Assembly (NCBI GenBank): GCA_017471985.1
Contig: JAFURE010000014.1
Coordinates: 1 to 64,000, forward strand
Reading direction: 5' to 3'
Origin: Akkermansia sp.
Lineage (GTDB): Bacteria > Verrucomicrobiota > Verrucomicrobiia > Verrucomicrobiales > Akkermansiaceae
DNA length: 64,000 nt
Shown here: one piece after another, positions 9,211 through 17,028 of the stretch
How positions within the stretch are numbered: the stretch's first letter is position 1
How the letters are laid out: each line of letters opens with the position of its first letter
The notes under the pieces: generated by a model
Told to the model about the DNA's origin: nothing
The model's database searches: none
What the model saw: only the letters and a program-made list of their open reading frames with translations
Program-made: the position numbers and the translations under genes

Positions 9211-10011
9211 TTATTCTGTTGGATTTTTTTTCAGAAAATCTACAAAAAAAATAAAGAGAGCAGATATAAAGGTGAAAATCATGGCAAAGGGTGCCATGTA
9301 CATGCCGTCTTCATTCGGTTCGGGAGCGATGACGTACCAGAGCAGGCAGGTGAGTAACGGTAGCAACAGGCGAGCGTAGGCCGCGCGCCATGTACGCACG
9401 GTACCGCGCCCCCACAGCGCGGCATTCAGCACAGCCGGCAGAACCAGCAGTACCATCAGCAGAAAGGGCTCACCGACTCGCTGAAGGAAGGAGGGCGGTA
9501 CGGCAAGTTGGGGGTAGGGCGGCTTTGCTACCGGCTGCGGCTCAGTGATACAGTGCTCGGTCAGGTGAATACAGCGCCCATCACTCAGCAGGGAGAGGTG
9601 GGGCACGAAGCCGACGGCACTCTGATCATAGCAGTAGGTGATTATGGGGACTTGCCGTGTGTAGAGTTGCTGTACGGTAGCGCTGCCTTGTTCACGCTCG
9701 ATGCAGTACTGCATGACTGCGAGCGGTTCGGCAACCGGTACAAGCTGCATGCTCTGCTGTATGAGTTGCAGCTGTTCTTGCGTTGGAGTGTAGGTAAAAT
9801 ATTTTACCGGCCAGAATGTGGCTTGCGATTCTAAGTATGGCTCGTGGTAGCGCAGGCAGTCAGGTGCCGGGCCGGCCCAGGCTGCTGCGCTCTTATTCCA
9901 TACCTGCGTGGCGTGGCTGTGCTCCAGCAGCTCATGCCCCAACCAGCCGAGCAGCAGGAAGAGGAGCGGCCCTAACAGGGTGCAGCGTAGTGTTGGGGGC
10001 ATGGCTGTCAT
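9211..10011 (-). CDS. Membrane protein of unknown function
   Basis: 266 aa. Hydrophobic helix at the N-terminus (LLGPLLFLLLGWLGHELL), then about 150 residues probably outside the membrane with several Cys and Tyr residues, then three hydrophobic segments near the C-terminus (LLMVLLVLPAVLNAALW, LLLPLLTCLLWYVIA, MIFTFISALFIFFVDFL). It starts 3 nt after the M3 peptidase stop, so it is the last gene of a three-gene operon (PH-like protein, peptidase, this protein). No family recognised. Confidence 0.75.
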   Translation of the reverse strand: MTAMPPTLRCTLLGPLLFLLLGWLGHELLEHSHATQVWNKSAAAWAGPAPDCLRYHEPYLESQATFWPVKYFTYTPTQEQLQLIQQSMQLVPVAEPLAVMQYCIEREQGSATVQQLYTRQVPIITYCYDQSAVGFVPHLSLLSDGRCIHLTEHCITEPQPVAKPPYPQLAVPPSFLQRVGEPFLLMVLLVLPAVLNAALWGRGTVRTWRAAYARLLLPLLTCLLWYVIAPEPNEDGMYMAPFAMIFTFISALFIFFVDFLKKNPTE

Positions 10012-10014
10012 GCT

Positions 10015-12207
10015 TTATCGGGGGCGGTAGAGCTTCAGCAGGGCATCCGGCTGCGGGTCGCGCCCCAGGAAGTCTCGGATTTGCTGCATGGCCGGCACAC
10101 TGCTGCCGCGCTCCAGAATGGTGCGGCGGTAGTGCAGGCCGGTTGCGGGGTTCAGGATTCCCTGCTGGCGGAATACGCTCAGGGCATCGGCTGCGAGCAT
10201 TTCACACCATTTGTAGGTGTACATGCAGGCGGCGTAGCCCTCGGACATGGTGTAGGTGAGGGTGCGCTGTTCGGTGGGGGGCTGTACGGTGTAGGGGAAG
10301 AGCCAGGGGCCCAGGATTTCATTGGCCACTTCATCGAGGGGGCGCCCTCGGTATTTGTCGTGCCAGTGCATGTGCAGCTCGAGGTCGAGCTTGCTGCACA
10401 GGAGCATGCGCATGTGCATTTCGATGGGGTTGGAGCCGCGGCTGTTTGCCAGTTGCTGCGCCAGCTCGGCCGGCAGGGGCTCACCGGTGCGGTAGTGGAA
10501 GGCGAAGGTGGCCAGTGCCTCGGGCTCCCAAATCCACGATTCCTGCAGGTGGCTGGGCATTTCCACAAAGTCGCGTTCTACCTCGGCAGTGCAGTGGGGG
10601 CGGATTTCACCGTGCCCCAGCATCATGTGCATCATGTGCCCGAACTCATGGAACAGCATGTAGATTTCGCCGTGGTTGAACAGGTGGGGCTGCCCCTTGC
10701 GTGGGGGCGTGAGGTTGGCCATGAGTGCTGCGAGGTGCGGTTCTCCCACGCTGCCGTCCGCCGCAGGATTACCATCCCTCAGCGGCATGCACCAGGCCAT
10801 GGCGCGTTTGCCCGGGCGCGGGTACAAATCCAGGTAAAAGCTGCCCAGGTGCGTACCTGTCTCGGCATCCTTTACAGTAAAGCAACGCACCCCGGGGTAC
10901 CATACTTCCACATGACCGGTCGGGCAGGGCTCGCCCTTTTTCACGCAGGCTGTGGGGAGCTCATCAAACTTGATGCTCAGCATGCCCGACCATATATTCA
11001 TGAGGCCTGATATCACTTTGTCTGCCTGCAGATAGGGGGTGATGGCGTTGACGTTGAACTTGCTGCGAGCCGGCGGCAGGTGGCGGTTCAGGTAGGCGGT
11101 GTCCCACGGGGCAACGGCGGTGAGCTCCTTGCCGCAGGCCTGCGAATAGCGCTTGAGTTCATCGGCTACGTAGGCATCCCACGCCGGTTTGCTTTTGGCG
11201 AGCATGTCGTCCACAAAGGCCAGGGCTTTTTCGCCGCTGCCCATCATGCGGCGGGCGGCTTCCTTATCGGCAAAGTTCTTGTAGCCCAGCAGGGTGGCCA
11301 GCTCGTGGCGCAGTTCGAGTATGCGGGCGATAATCGGCTCGGTATCGAGGGTAAGGGGGGTGCCGGCAGAGACCGTGCCCTGCCAGCACAGACGGCGGGT
11401 TTCGGCCACTTTGCAATAGCGCAGCACAGCCGTGGCGGGGGAGTTGCTGAGGTTGATTACCCAGGCTGGTTTGTCTGCCGTGGCCTGCCCGCACTGTTGT
11501 GCAACGGCGGCGGCATTCTTCATCCATGCTTCGGGCATGCCCTCCAGCATGGCAGGGTCGGTGATGGTGAGCTGCCACATCTGCGGGCCGACCTTGACGT
11601 ATTGGCTGAATCGGAACCCGAGCTGTGCCAGTTCCTGCTCAATCTGAGCCTTGCGAACCTGCTGTGCCGGGGGCAGGTACAACCCGCTGTCGCTCACCTG
11701 AGCCATAATCTGCTGCACGAAGCGTTGCTTTGCCGGGCTGAGCTGCTGCACCCACGGAGCGGTCGCGGCCTCTCGGAGCACCTCTGCTATGCGAGCCCCA
11801 TGCAGCCCCTGAGCGCTGTAGGCTGTGGACTCCTTCATGAGGTCGTTCATCATGTGCTGCATGTCCTTGTCACCCAGTGCAATGTGCAGGTGGTACACAT
11901 AATTCATGGCCTGTTTCAGGTTTTCACCTGCCTCGTACCAGGCCAGGAAAGTGTTCTCGAAGGTGGCGGTTTCGGGGGTAACAGCAGCCAGGGTGGTCAG
12001 GCGTTCCTGTGCCTGCACAATGGCTGCACGAACATCGATGAGCGCCTGTTGCGGCGTCATCTGTGACCAGGCCGGGTACTGTGCTGTACGAAAGAAGGGG
12101 TGTTCCTGCGCTACCAATGCTACGGTGGGGGCGGCCGGGGGCTCTTGCGCAGGGCTCAGAAGGCTGAGCAGGGGGAGAATTGCTATAACAAGGTTATGAA
12201 TTTTCAT
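10015..12207 (-). CDS. M3-family zinc oligopeptidase, exported
   Basis: 730 aa. N-terminal signal peptide (MKIHNLVIAILPLLSLLSPAQ), then a Dcp/PrlC-like body with the zinc motif HEFGH at about residues 519-523 and the downstream EMPSH that supplies the third zinc ligand (Glu) in the M3 family. The length matches oligopeptidase A / dipeptidyl carboxypeptidase (about 680-720 aa). Known family activity: cleavage of short peptides inside an enclosed channel. The signal peptide implies a periplasmic enzyme, closer to Dcp-type use. Whether it is an oligopeptidase or a peptidyl-dipeptidase cannot be decided here. It lies 44 nt downstream of the PH-like gene. Confidence 0.92.
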   Translation of the reverse strand: MKIHNLVIAILPLLSLLSPAQEPPAAPTVALVAQEHPFFRTAQYPAWSQMTPQQALIDVRAAIVQAQERLTTLAAVTPETATFENTFLAWYEAGENLKQAMNYVYHLHIALGDKDMQHMMNDLMKESTAYSAQGLHGARIAEVLREAATAPWVQQLSPAKQRFVQQIMAQVSDSGLYLPPAQQVRKAQIEQELAQLGFRFSQYVKVGPQMWQLTITDPAMLEGMPEAWMKNAAAVAQQCGQATADKPAWVINLSNSPATAVLRYCKVAETRRLCWQGTVSAGTPLTLDTEPIIARILELRHELATLLGYKNFADKEAARRMMGSGEKALAFVDDMLAKSKPAWDAYVADELKRYSQACGKELTAVAPWDTAYLNRHLPPARSKFNVNAITPYLQADKVISGLMNIWSGMLSIKFDELPTACVKKGEPCPTGHVEVWYPGVRCFTVKDAETGTHLGSFYLDLYPRPGKRAMAWCMPLRDGNPAADGSVGEPHLAALMANLTPPRKGQPHLFNHGEIYMLFHEFGHMMHMMLGHGEIRPHCTAEVERDFVEMPSHLQESWIWEPEALATFAFHYRTGEPLPAELAQQLANSRGSNPIEMHMRMLLCSKLDLELHMHWHDKYRGRPLDEVANEILGPWLFPYTVQPPTEQRTLTYTMSEGYAACMYTYKWCEMLAADALSVFRQQGILNPATGLHYRRTILERGSSVPAMQQIRDFLGRDPQPDALLKLYRPR

Positions 12208-12251
12208 AAATCAGTAGAATATCCGGCTTGAGGTAATGGGGGCTTAGTCTG

Positions 12252-12704
12252 TCACACCGACCAGGGGGATGCATTGTAGGCGGCATCTGCCGCAGAACTG
12301 ACCAGCATGCGCACTCTGTCGACATCTGCCACCCGCAGGAACCCGCGCGGTGTGCGGGTTTCGGTGCGTTCATCGTAATCGTGGTCGAAAATGACATCGC
12401 CGCTGCCGTCGGGCTCCTCGTTCACCTTCTGAATCATGCCGAGCATAAGGGGCCATTCCTGTGCCGGGTCGTTAGCGGGCAGAACCACTACCCGTTTGGC
12501 TGTGAGCAGGTAGAGCTTGTCACTGCCGCCTGTTGCCGATGTCGGACGGCTCACCAGCAGGTTCCTGAGTTTCGACAGTAAGCCGGCGGGCTGCTGCGCG
12601 GCAGATTCAGTGGTGGGCAGGGGCTTGCCGACCCACAGCAGTTCCTCCTGCGGGCGCAGGACTGACATCACGCGTGCCTGTTCATCGGCGCTGAGTTTAT
12701 TCAT
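12252..12704 (-). CDS. Small PH-domain-like protein
   Basis: 150 aa. The pattern EELLWVGKPLP ... LYLLTAKRVVVLPA ... GFLRVADVDRVRML matches the bacterial pleckstrin-homology-like proteins, in which a beta-strand series carries W-x-G-x-P and L-T-x-x-R signatures. Unlike many such proteins it has no TM helices. Its function is unknown; these domains usually mediate protein interaction at the membrane. First gene of an operon with the M3 peptidase. Its start codon lies only 6 nt after a -10 box, so the mRNA is predicted to be leaderless. Confidence 0.65.
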   Translation of the reverse strand: MNKLSADEQARVMSVLRPQEELLWVGKPLPTTESAAQQPAGLLSKLRNLLVSRPTSATGGSDKLYLLTAKRVVVLPANDPAQEWPLMLGMIQKVNEEPDGSGDVIFDHDYDERTETRTPRGFLRVADVDRVRMLVSSAADAAYNASPWSV

Positions 12705-12710
12705 GGCTTC

Positions 12711-12739
12711 AGACTAGCAGAGAACTTGTGCTCTGTCAA
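12711..12739 (-). promoter_or_regulatory. Promoter of PH-like/M3 peptidase operon (leaderless)
   Basis: Minus strand TTGACA (12739-12734), 17-nt spacer, TAGTCT (12716-12711), then six bases (gaagcc) and the ATG at 12704. Transcription should start at or within a base or two of the ATG. Confidence 0.8.
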
Positions 12740-12750
12740 TGTTTTGTTAC

Positions 12751-12779
12751 TTGACTCTATTCCTCAACTCTGCCAGAAT
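12751..12779 (+). promoter_or_regulatory. Promoter of ankyrin gene (leaderless)
   Basis: TTGACT (12751-12756), 17-nt spacer, CAGAAT (12774-12779), then seven bases and the ATG at 12787. It is back to back with the divergent promoter at 12711-12739, only 11 bp separating the two -35 boxes. Confidence 0.75.
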
Positions 12780-12786
12780 AACGGTC

Positions 12787-13626
12787 ATGACCCGCCGTGC
12801 TCAATTTATTTTCGATGCTATATATGAGCTCGATTCCGCCACTCTGCTTACCCTGCTGCAGCTTGAATTGCTGACCGGGGGCAGGGCGCTGCAGACCCGA
12901 GATGAGGAGTCTGATACCCCTCTGCATGCGGCCATCATGGCGTATGATAAGGCGGCCGCTCCGGATTGGCTGGAGTGCATACGCATGTTACTGGCTGCGG
13001 GAGCTGACCCGAACGCGCGGGATGATGAGGGCGTGAGCCCGCTGCACCGTTTGGTTATTACGCAAAGTAGGAGTGAGCAATGCTCGGACGTTCTGGCTGG
13101 CATGCAAATGCTGCTGGAGGCCGGAGCTGATGTAGAACTGGCTGATATAGACGGGTGGTCGCCCCTGATTTCAGCCGCTTGTTATAACGGGGCTTATCTG
13201 GTGCCGGCATTGCTGCGCGCGGGGGCTGATGTCAATGTGCGTGATTCGCAGGGAAGAACGGCACTCAGCCATGCGGCCGGGAATTCTGCGGCTGTGGTGG
13301 GAATGTTGGTCAGCTCCGGTGCTGACCCGAACGCGCGAGATGCCTGGGGGCATACGCCCTTGTATTATGCAGAGCAGGCCTGCGACTGCAGCAGATTCTG
13401 CCATCCGGAGTCCGTGGTGCAGGCGCTGCTGGCCGCCGGTGCTGTGTCTTTAGAACAGAGACGCCGGCTCCTGGATGAAGAGAACAGTGAACTGCCTCGC
13501 AAAAGGCAATGTGAGCTGCTGAGCTTACATCGTAGCGGCACATACTACAAACCTCGCGCTACAAAATCGCGCAAAAAATGGATTGACATCAGAGGTGATA
13601 TAATGATAAAAGAATCACATGCGTAA
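12787..13626 (+). CDS. Ankyrin-repeat protein
   Basis: 279 aa from the ATG at 12787 (MTRRAQFIF). An upstream in-frame start at 12739 lies inside the promoter. About six ankyrin units span residues 40-225, with classic elements such as DTPLHAAIMAYD, LLAAGADPNARDDEGVSPLHRL, LLEAGADVELADIDGWSPLISAA, LLRAGADVNVRDSQGRTALSHAA and LVSSGADPNARDAWGHTPLYYAE. The C-terminal 60 residues are charged and end with a basic patch (KPRATKSRKKW). No signal peptide or TM. Ankyrin proteins bind other proteins; no partner is evident. Related ankyrin units recur in the Hsp70-like fusions near 40-43.7 kb. Confidence 0.9.
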   Translation: MTRRAQFIFDAIYELDSATLLTLLQLELLTGGRALQTRDEESDTPLHAAIMAYDKAAAPDWLECIRMLLAAGADPNARDDEGVSPLHRLVITQSRSEQCSDVLAGMQMLLEAGADVELADIDGWSPLISAACYNGAYLVPALLRAGADVNVRDSQGRTALSHAAGNSAAVVGMLVSSGADPNARDAWGHTPLYYAEQACDCSRFCHPESVVQALLAAGAVSLEQRRRLLDEENSELPRKRQCELLSLHRSGTYYKPRATKSRKKWIDIRGDIMIKESHA

Positions 13627-13701
13627 ATGTGCACAGGAGTTGGCCTTAAATTGGCTTCCTAAGTGTTAAAAATAGCCTGTTTAATATTGTAATAATAATT
13701 T

Positions 13702-14070
13702 ATGGAGAGATTTCTATTTTTATTGTCACCAATTGTTCTTGCGCTTTTTGCTTCATCATGTTCATGCTATAGATGTATAAAATTTAATGAATACGTTCAT
13801 GTCTTTCAAGAACAGATGAATAAATCTAATATGAAACAACAAAAAGAATTAATTTTCACTATGTTTTACGATGAAGGGGACTATAATTGCCATTACACAA
13901 AGTCTATTACCTCATGGGAAAAAAGAGCTGATGTGTATGTAGTAGAGTTGTCATTCTATTGTTGCTGCGAGCATTCATTTTGTTTCCATGAAAACAAAAA
14001 TAGCGAACCGCTTTCTATAACAGTCAATATAAAAGGACAGGATAATTTTTATTCTCTATATGCAGAATGA
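13702..14070 (+). CDS. Small Cys-rich lipoprotein, AT-rich gene
   Basis: 122 aa. The signal peptide ends in a lipobox (LFASSC), so the mature protein should be lipid-anchored at Cys20. The mature part has several Cys residues, including a CCC run (YCCCEHSFCFHE), and no recognised domain. The gene and the short ORF after it are clearly more AT-rich than their neighbours, which suggests recent acquisition or relaxed selection. A plausible start-proximal -10 (TAATAA, six bases before the ATG) exists but no good -35. Function unknown. Confidence 0.6.
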   Translation: MERFLFLLSPIVLALFASSCSCYRCIKFNEYVHVFQEQMNKSNMKQQKELIFTMFYDEGDYNCHYTKSITSWEKRADVYVVELSFYCCCEHSFCFHENKNSEPLSITVNIKGQDNFYSLYAE

Positions 14071-14079
14071 CTACCATTA

Positions 14080-14178
14080 ATGAATAGTGTTATGAAATGC
14101 AATTATGTGATAAAATATTTGTTCTTTTCTATAGCAATCTCTCTGTCTGTATCTTGCGAAGATGCATTGCAACGGTAA
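14080..14178 (+). CDS. Very short ORF with a complete lipoprotein signal peptide
   Basis: 32 codons (MNSVMKCNYVIKYLFF ...) followed by TAA. It has a basic n-region, a hydrophobic core (YLFFSIAISLSV) and a lipobox (LSVSC), but only seven residues (C-EDALQR) would remain after processing. It is either a micro-lipoprotein of the lysis-protein type or the 5' remnant of a lost lipoprotein gene. The surrounding DNA is AT-rich, like the preceding lipoprotein gene. Confidence 0.35.
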   Translation: MNSVMKCNYVIKYLFFSIAISLSVSCEDALQR

Positions 14179-14203
14179 ATGCAGCGCCGGAGTCCGCCTT
14201 CTG

Positions 14204-14761
14204 TCACTTTGCCTGTGACAATCGGACTGACTCGTAGAAGGCGTTGGCATTGTTGTATTGCAAGGCCTCCACTTGTTTGACGGTGAACAGGGAGAAGACG
14301 ATGATGGCGGCTGCCAGCATGAGTCCGAACGCCATTCGGTGGCACTTATGCAGCACATCGTCGCTTAAATCGCGATTGCACAGTGATATGACGAGCGCAA
14401 TCAGGTAAGAGGGCAAGGTGCACAGCGGGGCAAACAGAACAAAGGCCAGTCCTTCGCCGTCATTCATGTGGGTCATGGTCGCAGCGCCGAGTGCCGCAAA
14501 CCATGAGCCGAAGAGTTGCAGAAAACCCCAGCCGAATATTCGCATGATACGCGCATCCTTATTGTTGCTCAGCATGAAGAAGATGCCACCTATGCCGGCG
14601 CCGCATATTATGAAGAACTTGAGAAAATAGCCGAGCAGACGGTAGTCGCCCCAATATTTACCGGATAGGGTGCCGACGAGCCATTGTACGCAAACCGGAC
14701 CGAGCAGCACCATTGCCAGCAGGATGAGTGTTGAAAACGTCAGGAGCTCTTCTTTCTTCAT
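14204..14761 (-). CDS. Four- to five-helix membrane protein
   Basis: 185 aa. Hydrophobic segments at about 8-32, 45-68, 75-98, 103-126 and 143-163. No motif known to me. It follows the GNAT gene by 26 nt and is probably cotranscribed with it. Function unknown. Confidence 0.7.
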   Translation of the reverse strand: MKKEELLTFSTLILLAMVLLGPVCVQWLVGTLSGKYWGDYRLLGYFLKFFIICGAGIGGIFFMLSNNKDARIMRIFGWGFLQLFGSWFAALGAATMTHMNDGEGLAFVLFAPLCTLPSYLIALVISLCNRDLSDDVLHKCHRMAFGLMLAAAIIVFSLFTVKQVEALQYNNANAFYESVRLSQAK

Positions 14762-14787
14762 AGGGGGGGGAGTTTTGTTCGGTCGTT

Positions 14788-15558
14788 TTAGTCGGCTGAA
14801 TCTGAAGTCGGCTGAGAGCCGGTGACGTGAGCCACAAAATCGGCGTAGTCCTGCTCGAAAATCAGGGAATTGTGGTCACTGGTCTGCACCTGTTCAAAGC
14901 CATAGTGGCGCGAGAAGGCTGCACCCTCGGGGGTGACGTTGTCGGTGATGATGCGGCGGCAGCGGTGCTGAACCGGTTCATATTGTTCCACGGCGAGGCT
15001 GAGCAGGTGTCGGGTGAGCCCCAGCCCTCTGTAGGCCGGTTCGGTGAGCACGCAGCACAGGAACATGTGCAGTGGTTCGTCGCTCTCGCTGTGTGGGTCT
15101 GCCAGTCCCTCCAGAGTGAGCGTGTGGTCATTGAACTGACCGGCGCGCAGGGCGTCGTATATCTCTGCTTTGACCGGGAAAAGGTTGATAAAAGCCACTA
15201 TCTGATCCCCCACGGCAGCGGCTATGGTCGTGGCCGGGTAGCGCTTGTACCAGCGGTAGGCCTCCGCCGGCGGGGTGATGTTGTCCTCCCCGTAATATTG
15301 AGCCTCGAGCGAGGCCATTTGTTCGAAGTGCTGTTCTGTCAGTTCATCGGGAATACGCAGGCCGGGAGTGCGCTTTGCCTGCATGAATGAGAGAGCTGCC
15401 GCTGCAAAAAGCGCTGCACAAATTCCCGTAGACAGCAGCTGTTTGGCTTTTTCTATGTCACCATCGGGCCCGCTGCCGATGATGAAGTAGGCCGCGAACG
15501 AGGCCACTAAGCCAATCAGCAGTACGATGAATGCTGTCTTGTTTGCTTTCCAGAACAT
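14788..15558 (-). CDS. GNAT acetyltransferase with N-terminal membrane helices
   Basis: 256 aa. Two hydrophobic helices at about 8-28 and 43-62 anchor the protein. The GNAT fold follows, with VLTEPAYRGLGLTRHLLSLAVEQ (about 177-199) as the acetyl-CoA loop (pattern R-x-x-G-x-G/A) and a typical C-terminal strand (AAFSRHYGFEQVQ). The substrate is unknown. A membrane-tethered GNAT is less common than the soluble form. No clear promoter lies just upstream; read-through from the rubrerythrin gene must pass the hairpin at 15573-15602. Confidence 0.8.
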   Translation of the reverse strand: MFWKANKTAFIVLLIGLVASFAAYFIIGSGPDGDIEKAKQLLSTGICAALFAAAALSFMQAKRTPGLRIPDELTEQHFEQMASLEAQYYGEDNITPPAEAYRWYKRYPATTIAAAVGDQIVAFINLFPVKAEIYDALRAGQFNDHTLTLEGLADPHSESDEPLHMFLCCVLTEPAYRGLGLTRHLLSLAVEQYEPVQHRCRRIITDNVTPEGAAFSRHYGFEQVQTSDHNSLIFEQDYADFVAHVTGSQPTSDSAD

Positions 15559-15572
15559 ATTGAGGGAATGTC

Positions 15573-15602
15573 AAAAGCGCGCAGGGGGTGAGCCTGCGCG
15601 CT
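15573..15602 (-). terminator. Hairpin terminator after rubrerythrin
   Basis: Minus-strand stem AGCGCGCAGG / CCTGCGCGCT with a 7-nt loop and a short U run (TTTT), 22 nt past the rubrerythrin stop. Confidence 0.65.
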
Positions 15603-15624
15603 GTGGTGATTATTTTGCGGAATA

Positions 15625-16167
15625 TCAGTAATTCTGAGCCAGAATGGCGAAGTGAGCCTGCGGGTGGTCGCACACGGGGCAGACCTCGGGGGCCTTCTTG
15701 CCGATGCAGATGTGACCGCAGTTACCGCACTGCCAGATGGTGTCGCCGTCGCGGGAGAAGACGATGCCCTCGTTGATGTTGCTCAGCAGCTTGCGGTAGC
15801 GCTCCTCGTGCTGCTTCTCAATAGCGGCTACACCCTCCATGGTGTCGGCGATTTCGTCGAAGCCCTCTTCACGAGCAACCTCGGCAAAGGTCTTGTACAT
15901 GTCGCTCCACTCGTAGTTCTCACCGCTGGCGGCATCGGCCAGGTTGACCGTCGTCTCGGGTACGCTGCCACCGTGCAGGAGCTTGAACCACAGCTTGGCG
16001 TGCTCCTTCTCGTTGTGTGCGGTCTCCTCGAAAAGCTTGGAAATCTGCACGTAGCCATCCTTCTTAGCGCGGGAGGCGTAGTACTGGTACTTGGTGTAGG
16101 CCTGAGCTTCACCGGCAAAGGCAATTGCCAGGTTGGCTTCCGTCTTGGTGCCTTTCAGATCTTTCAT
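15625..16167 (-). CDS. rbr: Rubrerythrin
   Basis: 180 aa. The N-terminal ferritin-like diiron domain has the two Glu-x-x-His-type helices ([13 protein letters not shown] about 48-60, and [14 protein letters not shown] about 115-128). A C-terminal rubredoxin-like Zn/Fe site has CGNCG and CPVC at about 147-165. Family role: peroxide reduction in anaerobes and microaerophiles, with electrons supplied by reduced cofactors. Single gene with its own promoter and terminator. The length is normal for the family. Confidence 0.95.
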   Translation of the reverse strand: MKDLKGTKTEANLAIAFAGEAQAYTKYQYYASRAKKDGYVQISKLFEETAHNEKEHAKLWFKLLHGGSVPETTVNLADAASGENYEWSDMYKTFAEVAREEGFDEIADTMEGVAAIEKQHEERYRKLLSNINEGIVFSRDGDTIWQCGNCGHICIGKKAPEVCPVCDHPQAHFAILAQNY

Positions 16168-16219
16168 GATGCTATTATGTAGTGTGTGAATTTTTTCCGC
16201 TGTTACTGCGGTTGTGTTT

Positions 16220-16247
16220 ACTATATCACGGAATCGGCGGATTGCAA
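16220..16247 (-). promoter_or_regulatory. Rubrerythrin promoter
   Basis: Minus strand TTGCAA (16247-16242), 16-nt spacer, TATAGT (16225-16220); about a 45-nt leader to the ATG at 16167. Confidence 0.65.
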
Positions 16248-16282
16248 GAGTAATGACGAAGCTAGTTTTCTAAACTTTTGTC

Positions 16283-17020
16283 TTACATCTTGAAGTGCTC
16301 GCCCAGATAAATCTTGCGGGTCTTGGGGTCATTGGCAATCTCGTCTGCCGAGCCCTGCTTGATAACTTTGCCTTCAAACAGAATATAGGCACGATCCACA
16401 ATGCCGAGGGTTTCGCGCACGTTGTGGTCGGTGATGAGAATGGAAAGGCCGTCCGTCTCGCGCAGGGAGGCTACGATGTGCTGAATATCCTGCACGGCGA
16501 TGGGGTCCACACCGGCGAAAGGCTCGTCGAGCATGAGCAGGGTGGGGTTGCTGGCCAGTGCGCGGGCAATGGTCAGACGTCGCTTTTCGCCGCCGGAGAG
16601 CTGAATGGCCTGACTGTTGCGCAGCTTGGTGATGTTGAAACGCTCCAGCAGTTCATCGGCCTTCTCTTTCTGTTGCTTGGAGGTGAGGTCCTTGCGGGTT
16701 TCGAGAATGGCCATCAGGTTCTCAATGACCGAGAGCTTACGGAAGATGGATTCCTCCTGCGGGAGGTAGCCCATGCCCAGACGGGCTCTCAGGTGCATCG
16801 GCAGGCCCGATACGTCTTGCCCGGCAAACATCACGCTGCCTTCATCGGGGCGAACCAGACCTGCTACCATGTAGAACGAGGTGGTTTTGCCGGCACCGTT
16901 CGGCCCCAGCAGGCCGACAATTTCGCCGGCGTGTACTTCCAGGCTCACTTTATCGGCGACTTTGCGCTCATTGTATGATTTGCACAGCCCCTCGGCTTTC
17001 AGTAGAATCTCGTTGTCCAT
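16283..17020 (-). CDS. lptB: LPS export ABC transporter ATPase LptB
   Basis: 245 aa. Walker A GPNGAGKTT (about 36-44), Q-loop region GYLPQEESIF typical of LptB, signature LSGGEKRRL (about 140), Walker B LLMLDEPFAGVDP (about 158) and the LptB-like downstream segment LITDHNVRETL. It powers extraction of LPS from the inner membrane together with LptF/G, which are not in this window. Start is 8 nt after the stop of the LptA-like gene; last gene of the kdsA operon. Confidence 0.95.
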   Translation of the reverse strand: MDNEILLKAEGLCKSYNERKVADKVSLEVHAGEIVGLLGPNGAGKTTSFYMVAGLVRPDEGSVMFAGQDVSGLPMHLRARLGMGYLPQEESIFRKLSVIENLMAILETRKDLTSKQQKEKADELLERFNITKLRNSQAIQLSGGEKRRLTIARALASNPTLLMLDEPFAGVDPIAVQDIQHIVASLRETDGLSILITDHNVRETLGIVDRAYILFEGKVIKQGSADEIANDPKTRKIYLGEHFKM

Positions 17021-17028
17021 AGAAGTCT

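Noticed and set aside
13583..13604. Possible promoter TTGACA...TATAAT upstream of the AT-rich lipoprotein
   Set aside because: The spacer is only 10 nt, too short for sigma70.
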